A DNA stretch of 8,941 nt, from positions 1 to 8,941 of the forward strand of contig CAMYQS010000040.1 of assembly GCA_947296835.1 (NCBI GenBank). The letters run 5' to 3'. Under the pieces are notes generated by a model, which saw nothing but the letters and a program-made list of their open reading frames with translations, searched no databases and was not told the DNA's origin. The DNA is from an uncultured Atopostipes sp. (GTDB taxonomy: Bacteria; Bacillota; Bacilli; Lactobacillales; Carnobacteriaceae_A). The translations under genes and the position numbers were made by a program. This document shows, one piece after another, positions 1-5,353 of the stretch. Each line of letters opens with the position of its first letter. Position 1 is the stretch's first letter.

Positions 1-663
1 CAGTTAGCTGATGGAATGGGTACAATTGTTGGTGCGTTATTCGGTGGAACTTTTCCTACGACTGTTTACATGTCATCGGTTAGTGCAAAACACCAAAACG
101 CTCGTCGTGGTTATTCAGTCTTAAATGGAATTGTATTCTTACTTGCATCTACATTTGGCATAGTGGCAGTCTTATCTCAAATTATTCCATTATCAGTGAT
201 TGCGCCAATCTTAGTTTTCGTTGGTATGTCGATGATCGTTCAAACATTCTCATCCGTTGATAAGAAGCATTTCCCAGCCGTTATTGTGGCAATGTTCCCT
301 TACCTAGCAAACTACTTACAAAGTAAATTTGCTAATGCAGCTCCAGATGCTTTAGAAGCCGTATCGGAAGCAGTTGTTCCACTAGGACAAGGTGCTATGT
401 TTACTGGTCTACTCTGGGGAGCGATAGTCGTATTTATCATTGATGACAAATTTGATCGTGCTAGTGTAATCGCATTGTTCGGTGCAGTTTTATCCGCTAT
501 CGGTTTAATCCATGCACCAAGCTTAAGTATTTTACACAATCCTGAATTTGCAATTGGTTACTTAGCGATTGCTCTTGTATTCTTATTATTCCATCAGTCA
601 TATCGCAACTCTGAAATTGGTTTAGTTCGAAAAACGGATCATGAAACGATGCCAATCGACTAA
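1..663 (+). CDS. NCS2-family (xanthine/uracil-type) permease, 3' part
   Basis: The frame is open from base 1, so this is the C-terminal part (220 residues) of a longer protein whose start lies outside the window. It is a polytopic membrane protein. The first visible residues (LADGMGTIVGALFGGTFPTT, then VYMSSVSAKHQNARRGYS) resemble the substrate-binding half-helix region of NCS2 nucleobase transporters, which carry a similar glycine-rich G-x-x-F-G-x-P-x-T segment. Several strongly hydrophobic segments follow, at about residues 40-62, 65-82, 88-105, 125-147, 152-173 and 180-197, ending in a short polar tail. By family knowledge such proteins are proton- or sodium-coupled importers of purines, pyrimidines or related compounds; the substrate cannot be told from this fragment. 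The gene converges on murC and ends just before a strong terminator. No purine riboswitch can be assessed because the 5' end is missing. Confidence 0.8.
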   Translation, partial: QLADGMGTIVGALFGGTFPTTVYMSSVSAKHQNARRGYSVLNGIVFLLASTFGIVAVLSQIIPLSVIAPILVFVGMSMIVQTFSSVDKKHFPAVIVAMFPYLANYLQSKFANAAPDALEAVSEAVVPLGQGAMFTGLLWGAIVVFIIDDKFDRASVIALFGAVLSAIGLIHAPSLSILHNPEFAIGYLAIALVFLLFHQSYRNSEIGLVRKTDHETMPID

Positions 664-685
664 TTTTTAATCTCCGTTTCCCCAC

Positions 686-708
686 CATATTTATCCCCAA
701 TAAATATG
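686..708. other. AT-rich inverted repeat after the permease gene
   Basis: The arms CATATTTA (686-693) and TAAATATG (701-708) are a perfect 8-bp inverted repeat with a 7-nt loop of mostly C and A. It lies in the 3' untranslated region of the permease message, just ahead of the main terminator. It is weak (AT pairs) and has no T-run, so it is more likely an mRNA 3'-end structure than a terminator. Confidence 0.35.
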
Positions 709-712
709 TGTT

Positions 713-752
713 CCAGTTCGCCTCCCCCAAAATTGGCGAACTGGATTTTTTT
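713..752 (+). terminator. Rho-independent terminator of the permease gene
   Basis: The stem CCAGTTCGCC (713-722) pairs perfectly with GGCGAACTGG (735-744) over 10 bp with a 12-nt loop, and a run of seven T follows at 746-752. It sits 50 bp after the permease stop codon and is oriented to end plus-strand transcription. Confidence 0.9.
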
Positions 753-765
753 GTTTCTATAATCC

Positions 766-803
766 AAAAAAGCTGCTCTCCATATTAAGGAAAGCAGCTT
801 TTT
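766..803 (-). terminator. Terminator of murC (bidirectional)
   Basis: AAAAAGCTGCT (767-777) and AGCAGCTTTTT (793-803) form an 11-bp perfect stem with a 15-nt loop. Read on the minus strand it starts about 11 nt after the murC stop codon and ends in a run of T (771-766). The T-run at 799-803 means it could also act on plus-strand readthrough from the permease. Confidence 0.85.
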
Positions 804-813
804 AACGTTATTC

Positions 814-2145
814 TTAGTGAGTTGTTTTTTCTTGATCCATTAATATCTGTTGGAAGGCTTGTTCATATTTTTGAATGTCGCCGGCTCCCATGAATACCAC
901 TACGTCACCTTGGTGCGCAAGTAATGGAGACACGTCATCGATATTAAGGATTTCTTCTGCGTTTTTAATTTTAGCATGTAGGTCTTCAATCGTTACTTCG
1001 CCTGCTTGTTCACGGGCTGATGTAAAGATTTCACACACATATACGGTATCCGCTAAGTCTAGACTTTCTGCGAATTCTGATAGTAATGCGACGGTACGTG
1101 AGAATGTATGTGGTTGGAAAACAGCCACAACTTCACGATCTGGATATTTTTGACGAGCCGCATCAATTGTTGCTGTAATTTCAGCAGGATGGTGTGCGTA
1201 GTCATCAATAATAACTGTACCGCTAATCTCTTTTTCAGAGAAACGACGCTTAACACCCTTGAAGCTTGCTAGGTTTTCAGCCACTTGTTCCGCATCCAAC
1301 TCTTCATGGTAACCAAACGCAATCACGCTTAGCGCGTTTTGGATATTATGGTCACCGTATGATGGAATAAAGAACGTATGGTAAAATTCGTCATGAATAT
1401 ACGCATCAAAGAATGAACCTTTTGTATTTTTTTTAATATTTCTCGCTTGAACATCGTTACCGTCTTCTAAACCGTAGTACGTAACCGGTATTTCTGATTT
1501 CAGGTCGCGTAATAGTACATCGTCTCCACATGCAATAACACGTTTACGCGTTTGGAGCGCAAAGGTATCAAATGCTTCTGCGACATCTTCTATACTCTTG
1601 TAATAATCCGGGTGGTCAAAGTCCACGTTTGTGATGATCGCGTAATCCGCTTTGTAAGCTAAGAAGTGGCGACGGTATTCACAAGCTTCTAACACAAAAT
1701 AATCGGCATCCGCTACTCCGTGTCCAGTTCCATCTCCAATTAAGTAACTTGTATCTTGAATGTTGCTGACAACGTGCGACAGTAAGCCAGTTGTTGTCGT
1801 TTTACCGTGCGATCCAGTTACCGCAACTGAGGTGTGGTTCACAATTTTATTTCCGATAAAATCATGGTAACGAATAACTTCTAAGCCTAATTCATTTGCG
1901 CGAACGATTTCCTCATGTGTGTCTGGAAATGCGTTCCCTGCAATAATGGTTAAACCTTCTGTAATGTTATCTGCGTTAAATTCAAAAATCGGAATGTTAT
2001 TAATATCTAGTGCCTGTTGAGTGAAAAAGTATTTAGCGACGTCTGATCCTTGTACCTTATAGCCCTCTTCGTGCAAGATTAATGCTAGAGCGCTCATACC
2101 TGATCCTTTTATGCCAACGAAATGGTAAGTTGTATCACGTTTCAT
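814..2145 (-). CDS. murC: UDP-N-acetylmuramate--L-alanine ligase MurC
   Basis: MurC is the cytoplasmic ATP-dependent ligase that adds L-alanine to UDP-N-acetylmuramic acid, the first amino-acid step of the peptidoglycan stem peptide (EC 6.3.2.8). The 443-residue length fits the family. The N-terminal Rossmann domain has GIKGSGMSA (11-19), the central Mur ligase domain has the P-loop TGSHGKTTTT (110-119), followed by EACEYRRHF (153-161) and TNVDFDHPDYY (172-182), and the C-terminal domain has DDYAHHPAEI (314-323) and FQPHTFSR (343-350). All expected catalytic motifs look intact. The ATG is supported by GGAGG at 2152-2156 with a 6-nt spacer. In Bacillus the gene follows ytpS (sftA); here a 725-bp stretch without an intact gene precedes it, with a probable promoter close to the start codon and a terminator-like hairpin further up. 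Confidence 0.98.
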   Translation of the reverse strand: MKRDTTYHFVGIKGSGMSALALILHEEGYKVQGSDVAKYFFTQQALDINNIPIFEFNADNITEGLTIIAGNAFPDTHEEIVRANELGLEVIRYHDFIGNKIVNHTSVAVTGSHGKTTTTGLLSHVVSNIQDTSYLIGDGTGHGVADADYFVLEACEYRRHFLAYKADYAIITNVDFDHPDYYKSIEDVAEAFDTFALQTRKRVIACGDDVLLRDLKSEIPVTYYGLEDGNDVQARNIKKNTKGSFFDAYIHDEFYHTFFIPSYGDHNIQNALSVIAFGYHEELDAEQVAENLASFKGVKRRFSEKEISGTVIIDDYAHHPAEITATIDAARQKYPDREVVAVFQPHTFSRTVALLSEFAESLDLADTVYVCEIFTSAREQAGEVTIEDLHAKIKNAEEILNIDDVSPLLAHQGDVVVFMGAGDIQKYEQAFQQILMDQEKTTH

Positions 2146-2196
2146 GTTGATCCTCCAAAATTTGTTTTCAATACTGGTAAGCTTTCGACATCTTAT

Positions 2197-2225
2197 ATTA
2201 TATGAAATGCACGTGAAATGCTAGT
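2197..2225 (-). promoter_or_regulatory. Probable murC promoter with 11-bp-spaced direct repeats
   Basis: Read on the minus strand there is a perfect -10 TATAAT (2202-2197), about 50 bp before the murC start. The hexamer 17 bp upstream (ACTAGC, 2225-2220) is a poor -35. The spacer contains two exact copies of GCATTTCA (2221-2214 and 2210-2203) whose starts are 11 bp apart, about one helical turn, with the second abutting the -10. A weak -35 with phased direct repeats in the spacer suggests activator or repressor control, but no regulator is identified. Confidence 0.5.
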
Positions 2226-2265
2226 CCCTCAGTTTACGAATCGATTAAAATTATTACTTGGCACA

Positions 2266-2317
2266 TAAAAACACGAAGACTCGTGTTCTGTTGCTTTTGA
2301 GTCTCCGTGTGTTTTTT
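2266..2317 (-). terminator. Terminator-like hairpin upstream of murC (bidirectional, two alternative folds)
   Basis: The arms ACACGAAGACTC (2271-2282) and GAGTCTCCGTGT (2299-2310) pair over 12 positions with one A-C mismatch around a 16-nt loop, with A-rich and T-rich flanks (2267-2271; T-run 2312-2317). On the minus strand a shorter perfect hairpin is nested in the last arm: AACACGA (2287-2281) pairs with TCGTGTT (2276-2270) around a 4-nt loop and runs into T. Both folds end in T on the minus strand, so either would stop transcription coming from the upstream operon before the murC promoter. Confidence 0.7.
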
Positions 2318-2416
2318 ACCGTATCGAACAAACAGTTTGTTTCTGTGAATCTTTGAATCTTGTTGCGACAGGCAAGGTTTGTTTCGGTTTTCGCATTTTA
2401 TTTTTACTTAGTGTTA

Positions 2417-2467
2417 CTTAAAACTGTTTTTTAAACATTTTTCTCAAATTGGCTCTTAAAACTGTTT
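2417..2467. repeat. 13-bp direct repeat upstream of murC
   Basis: CTTAAAACTGTTT occurs exactly at 2417-2429 and 2455-2467, offset by 38 bp. The core ACTGTTT appears again in the right arm of the distant inverted repeat (2644-2650), and its complement AAACAGT in the left arm (2330-2336). The function is unknown; it could be a regulator site or duplication debris. Confidence 0.4.
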
Positions 2468-2492
2468 CTGGTAAAGATAATTTGTTACTTTT

Positions 2493-2799
2493 CTATTTCT
2501 GCCTTGCTGCCTTTTGATCATTGTTGCTTTTGAATGTTGTTAACTTTGTTGCTCTGTTACGCGTTACATTGTTGCTTTGTTGATTTGTTGATTTGTTGAT
2601 TTGTTGCGGTATGACTTGTTGCTTAAATCTTGTTGATTGAATCACTGTTTGTTCGAATACGTTGTTACCATTGTTTACATGCGGTTGTCTCGTTAAATCT
2701 ACCGTTTCCCAATAGACCTCACTCGGTTGTCGTCCTACGCCAACACTGCATATTCGCTACATCATTTCGTGATTCCAGAGAGGTTTTCCCTTGAAACAT
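2493..2799 (-). pseudogene. Possible frameshifted small gene, Q/N-rich
   Basis: On the minus strand an ATG at 2799-2797 has a good SD, AAGGAG (2812-2807), with a 7-nt spacer, and an extended -10 further upstream. This frame reads MFQGKTSLESRN then DVANMQCW and stops after 26 codons at 2721-2719. The frame offset by one base is open from about 2756 to a TAG at 2495-2493 and reads sensibly, for example GRQPSEVYWETVDLTRQPHV, followed by an asparagine/glutamine-rich tail. Joining the two by one frameshift near 2748 would give a basic, hydrophilic protein of about 100 residues. I recognise no family. The long open frame is helped by the CAACAA repeats, which contain no stop in any frame, so chance is a real alternative. 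The region could equally be a non-coding leader. Confidence 0.25.
2567..2606. repeat. 8-bp tandem repeat (ATTTGTTG)
   Basis: Five head-to-tail 8-bp units are present: CATTGTTG, CTTTGTTG and three perfect ATTTGTTG, ending at 2606. On the minus strand this reads CAACAAAT. The unit is not a multiple of three, so a change of copy number would shift any reading frame across it. The surrounding 150 bp hold further scattered TTGTTG motifs. Confidence 0.8.
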
Positions 2800-2823
2800 A
2801 TACTCTCTCCTTATTTCAGTTAA

Positions 2824-2832
2824 AGTATATCA
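2824..2832 (-). promoter_or_regulatory. Extended -10 promoter upstream of the possible small gene
   Basis: On the minus strand, TGA TATACT (2832-2824) is a good extended -10 element. The hexamer at -35 distance (TAGCGC, 2852-2847) is poor, as is common for extended -10 promoters. Transcription would start near 2817, giving a leader of about 18 nt before the SD and ATG at 2799. It lies just after the stop codon of the 205-residue gene. Confidence 0.45.
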
Positions 2833-2841
2833 CATCCGAAA

Positions 2842-2855
2842 TGTAAGCGCTACGA
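2842..2855. promoter_or_regulatory. Near-consensus cre (CcpA) site
   Basis: TGTAAGCGCTACGA matches the catabolite-responsive element consensus TGWAARCGYTWNCW at 13 of 14 positions, the mismatch being the penultimate C. It overlaps the -35 region of the minus-strand extended -10 promoter, where CcpA binding would be expected to repress. Single near-matches occur by chance, so this is suggestive only. Confidence 0.4.
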
Positions 2856-2870
2856 TTAAGCCTCGTTTTT

Positions 2871-3488
2871 TTAATTTTTTTCTTCTGTAAATAAGCTATT
2901 TAATTTATGCTTACTTTTTCGAATGCCTTTTTGCTCTTCCGCCATAATATTCGAGAGTGATCGGTGTAAACCTGTACCTGGTTTCAGTACAGTCTTCGTA
3001 ACTTCTTTTTTAATTTCGGCCACTTTTTCTTGTACGACAGGCTGTTCCTGCACACGTTTCTTCTCGACTGTATGGGTGTCACGAGGCACTTCTTCCACTA
3101 CAGCTAGTTTGGTTTTCATTTCACCAGAAAGGTGTTCTTCAAAAAGTAGGTAGCTGGTTTCTGTTTTTTCCAAGCGCGATTGAATCTCGGCGTAAAGCCC
3201 GGTATTCGTGTTCTGTTGTTGCCATCCTGCCCGATTTTGTAGGCTGGCTGGGATGTGCTTGTTTTTGAACGGGAAGCGCTCTGGCGGCGGGTCGTGCGGA
3301 ATGGAAGTTGAAGGAGTTTTTCTGGTTTGCATATGTTGACGCGCTTCGTCCTTCAAGTCATTGTGTGTACGGACATTTTTGGGCAACTTGTATTTGGGTT
3401 GCTTTTGTTCCGGCTGCTTCTCACTTTGGATCGGCTTCACTTTTGGATTGTCTTTTCGGAAAAAGCTTGGTCCATCATATTTACTCAT
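2871..3488 (-). CDS. Disordered 205-residue protein at the sftA position; possible SftA N-terminal remnant
   Basis: No enzyme motif or membrane segment is visible. The protein is highly charged and low-complexity: a basic N-terminus (MSKYDGPSFFRKDNPKVKP), a proline/lysine/glutamine-rich stretch to about residue 75, a more ordered stretch around 95-130, a Glu/Lys/Val-rich segment with coiled-coil character (130-170), and a basic tail. The gene lies between ytpR and murC, where Bacillus has ytpS (sftA), an FtsK/SpoIIIE-type DNA translocase. From memory, N-termini resembling YDGPAFFRK occur in the FtsK/SftA proteins of some Lactobacillales. I therefore infer a protein that keeps the disordered N-terminal part and lacks the ATPase motor: no Walker A motif is present here or in the following 725 bp. 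A GGGGGAG SD (3500-3494) with a 5-nt spacer supports the start, 33 bp after the ytpR stop. It could instead be an unrelated lineage-specific protein. Confidence 0.75.
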   Translation of the reverse strand: MSKYDGPSFFRKDNPKVKPIQSEKQPEQKQPKYKLPKNVRTHNDLKDEARQHMQTRKTPSTSIPHDPPPERFPFKNKHIPASLQNRAGWQQQNTNTGLYAEIQSRLEKTETSYLLFEEHLSGEMKTKLAVVEEVPRDTHTVEKKRVQEQPVVQEKVAEIKKEVTKTVLKPGTGLHRSLSNIMAEEQKGIRKSKHKLNSLFTEEKN

Positions 3489-3521
3489 TAAAACTCCCCC
3501 TTTCTATGATTTAATTTTTAA

Positions 3522-4133
3522 TTAAAATTTAAACTCTGAACCAACTACTGCGTCGTCGTCTAAGACCATGATGCCACTTTGCGGTTCTGCTGTTTCGATT
3601 CCTAGCTCGCGTGCTGATGTAACCATACCGTTACTTGTTTCACCGCGTAACTCGCCTGGCCAAATGACTAAGCCGTCTGGCATAATTGCGCCTGGTTTTG
3701 CGATGACCACTTTTTGTCCTTGCGCGATGTTTGCTGCACCACAAACGATTTGTAGGACTTCGCCATTATCCACTTCTGTTTGAGTGATGGATAAGTGATC
3801 TGAATCTTCGTGTGGTACGCATTCTTTTACGTAACCGACCACGAATTTTGGCGATGTGTCTGCGACTAAGTTTCCTTCGAAACCTGCTGCTGAAATCGCA
3901 TCATTTAATTTTGCTACTTGTTCTTCTGAAAGCGTCACTGGTCCGCTAACATCCAGCTCTAACCATTGTGTCGCTTTGAAGAAGTTATAGCCCACAACGT
4001 TTCCAGATTTTTTGTCTGTTAATTGTGTAATGTCACCTTTACGTTCAAAATTTTGATTATCAGAATCTGAATTTTCAAGTAGAACGACTAGTAAGTCGTC
4101 AAATGCTTTATTGTTATAACTTGCTACTAACAT
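3522..4133 (-). CDS. ytpR: YtpR-family tRNA-binding-domain protein (DUF4479 + tRNA_bind)
   Basis: This 203-residue cytoplasmic protein has a small N-terminal domain of the DUF4479 type (about 1-85) followed by an OB-fold tRNA-binding domain (about 92-200) like that at the start of the PheRS beta subunit and in Arc1p/EMAP-II proteins. The OB-fold is recognisable from FVVGYVKECVPHEDSDHL (97-114), then LQIVCGAANIAQGQKVVIA (127-145), GAIMPDG (148-154) and LRGETSNGMVTSARELGI (162-179). Length and layout fit Bacillus YtpR. It is assumed to bind tRNA or another RNA; a precise role is not established to my knowledge. The start is supported by GAGGG (4144-4140) with a 6-nt spacer, and the gene begins 18 bp after the M42 aminopeptidase stop, so the two are very probably co-transcribed. 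Confidence 0.93.
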   Translation of the reverse strand: MLVASYNNKAFDDLLVVLLENSDSDNQNFERKGDITQLTDKKSGNVVGYNFFKATQWLELDVSGPVTLSEEQVAKLNDAISAAGFEGNLVADTSPKFVVGYVKECVPHEDSDHLSITQTEVDNGEVLQIVCGAANIAQGQKVVIAKPGAIMPDGLVIWPGELRGETSNGMVTSARELGIETAEPQSGIMVLDDDAVVGSEFKF

Positions 4134-4151
4134 GTTTTTCCCTCTTTTTTA

Positions 4152-5219
4152 TTAAATTTTTGGACTGATTGTGTCCACAGTACTTTGATCTAATCCTAAA
4201 ATAACTTGTTTCAACATTTCTAGCGCTGCTTCGTAGTCATCAATATGGAATATTGTCTGGTGCGTATGGATGTAACGTGCACACATACCGATAACGCTAC
4301 TTGGGATACCTTGGTTTAACTGGTGAGCTGCACCGGCGTCTGTTCCACCTTTTGAAACGAAGTACTGGTAAGGAATGTCGTGCGTTTCTGCTGTATCTAA
4401 TAAGAATTCACGCATTTCTTTCGACATGATGAAACCTGGGTCTTGGATTCGGATTAATGTACCTTTTCCTAATTGACCAAATGAATCTTTGTTTCCATAT
4501 ACGTCATCCGCTGGTGAACAGTCGACTGCGAAGAATACGTCTGGGTCAAATTTACGTACGGCACCTTTTGTTCCACGTAAGCCCACTTCTTCTTGTACGT
4601 TTGCTCCGGCAACTAATCGGTTTGGTAAGTCTGTATCTTTTAGGTCACGGAGTGCTTCTAATACAGCTGTTACACCGTATCGGTTGTCCCAAGCTTTTCC
4701 TAAAACCATTTTACCATTTGCCATACGAATCGTTTCAACATCTGGTACGATCGTGTCACCTGGGCGCACGCCATACTCTTCCGCTTCTTCTTTTGATTCG
4801 AATCCAGCGTCAAAGAAAATATCTTTAATTTCTTGTGACTTCGCTGCTGTTCCGCGTAATAAGTGTGGCGGTACAGAAGATGAAACGACTGGGTAGTCAC
4901 CTTTGCGCGTTTGTAGTGTGAATCGTTGTGCAGAAACCACTTGCGGGTTCCAGCCACCTAATGGCACGACTTTGAAGAATCCATTGTCTGTGATGTTCGA
5001 TACCATGAATCCAACTTCATCCATGTGTGCCGCAACCATAATTGTTGGCGCGTCCTTTTTATCACGGATTCCGAAGATTCCGCCTAATCCATCTTGTTGA
5101 ATTTCGTCTACGTAAGGGGTCATTTCATCGCGAATCACTTCACGAATGTTATGTTCGAATCCACTTACACTCTGCGTTTCTGTCAGTTTTTTTATAAGTT
5201 CAAATCGTTTATCATTCAT
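4152..5219 (-). CDS. M42-family metallo-aminopeptidase (glutamyl aminopeptidase type, YtoP-like)
   Basis: This 355-residue protein has the full set of M42 dinuclear metal-site residues: AAHMDEVGFMV (H65, D67), GKAWDNRYG (D178, the bridging aspartate), VQEEVGLRG (E210 catalytic base, E211 metal ligand), FAVDCSPADD (D233) and ARYIHTH (H318). Members form large tetrahedral dodecamers in the cytoplasm and trim N-terminal residues from peptides; PepA of lactococci (Glu/Asp specific) and Bacillus YtoP are the closest named types. Specificity cannot be read from the sequence. It is the first gene of the minus-strand run leading to ytpR, with a promoter at 5263-5291. The annotated ATG is the only sensible start, but the strong AGGAGG (5241-5236) lies 16 nt from it, much further than usual, and no ATG, GTG or TTG in frame lies between them. 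Confidence 0.95.
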   Translation of the reverse strand: MNDKRFELIKKLTETQSVSGFEHNIREVIRDEMTPYVDEIQQDGLGGIFGIRDKKDAPTIMVAAHMDEVGFMVSNITDNGFFKVVPLGGWNPQVVSAQRFTLQTRKGDYPVVSSSVPPHLLRGTAAKSQEIKDIFFDAGFESKEEAEEYGVRPGDTIVPDVETIRMANGKMVLGKAWDNRYGVTAVLEALRDLKDTDLPNRLVAGANVQEEVGLRGTKGAVRKFDPDVFFAVDCSPADDVYGNKDSFGQLGKGTLIRIQDPGFIMSKEMREFLLDTAETHDIPYQYFVSKGGTDAGAAHQLNQGIPSSVIGMCARYIHTHQTIFHIDDYEAALEMLKQVILGLDQSTVDTISPKI

Positions 5220-5235
5220 AATATATACTTTATTG

Positions 5236-5241
5236 CCTCCT
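5236..5241 (-). promoter_or_regulatory. Distant ribosome binding site of the M42 aminopeptidase gene
   Basis: AGGAGG on the minus strand is a perfect SD but lies 16 nt before the ATG at 5219; 5-9 nt is normal. The codon directly before the ATG is ATT, a rare start that would shorten the distance by only 3 nt. The intervening AT-rich bases may allow local folding, or the gene may be translated at reduced efficiency. Confidence 0.6.
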
Positions 5242-5262
5242 ATTAATTTCTTTCATTCTTCT

Positions 5263-5291
5263 ATTATACACAAAAAGCGACCAAGGTTGAA
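5263..5291 (-). promoter_or_regulatory. Promoter of the M42 aminopeptidase-ytpR operon
   Basis: On the minus strand, TTCAAC (5291-5286) and a perfect TATAAT (5268-5263) are separated by exactly 17 bp. The start point would fall near 5256, giving a leader of roughly 37 nt. The -35 matches TTGACA at only three positions, the -10 at all six. Confidence 0.65.
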
Positions 5292-5353
5292 TGCATGGTG
5301 GCTGAGAAATTCTGATGCACACTACTTTTTGTGAAATTAATTGGAAATGGGCG

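Larger units (their letters stand above)
2321..2660. repeat. Distant inverted repeat bounding a 340-bp segment
   Basis: TCGAACAAACAGT (2324-2336) and ACTGTTTGTTCGA (2644-2656) are exact reverse complements. The match extends outward to GTAT (2321-2324) and ATAC (2657-2660) if one extra base is allowed in the right copy, giving about 16 of 17 bases. The left copy also overlaps a local palindrome, AACAAAC-A-GTTTGTT (2327-2341). No target-site duplication is visible next to the ends, so a mobile-element origin is not shown. In RNA the two arms could close a long-range stem around the CAACAA-rich tract. Confidence 0.4.
2146..2870. other. 725-bp region without an intact gene, upstream of murC
   Basis: From the murC side it contains the SD and promoter (to 2225), a terminator-like hairpin (2266-2317), an A/C-rich minus-strand tract with direct repeats and many CAACAA motifs (about 2320-2640), a frameshifted possible small gene (2493-2799), and its promoter with a near-cre (2824-2855). 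I find no Walker A or other FtsK/SpoIIIE motor motif in any frame, so a decayed translocase motor is not recognisable. Confidence 0.7.

Noticed and set aside
2321..2660. Confirmed MITE or insertion sequence
   Set aside because: Inverted ends are present, but no flanking target duplication or transposase is visible, so it is listed only as an inverted repeat.
2146..2870. Decayed SftA motor domain
   Set aside because: No Walker A, Walker B or other FtsK-type motif could be read in any frame, and the region is about half the length such a motor needs.
2800..2870. T-box or other known riboswitch upstream of murC
   Set aside because: No T-box sequence or recognisable aptamer core; the leader structure seen is limited to simple hairpins.
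4457..4896. Plus-strand open frames of 123-135 codons inside the M42 gene
   Set aside because: They are antisense shadows of a gene with intact catalytic motifs and have no SD or family resemblance.
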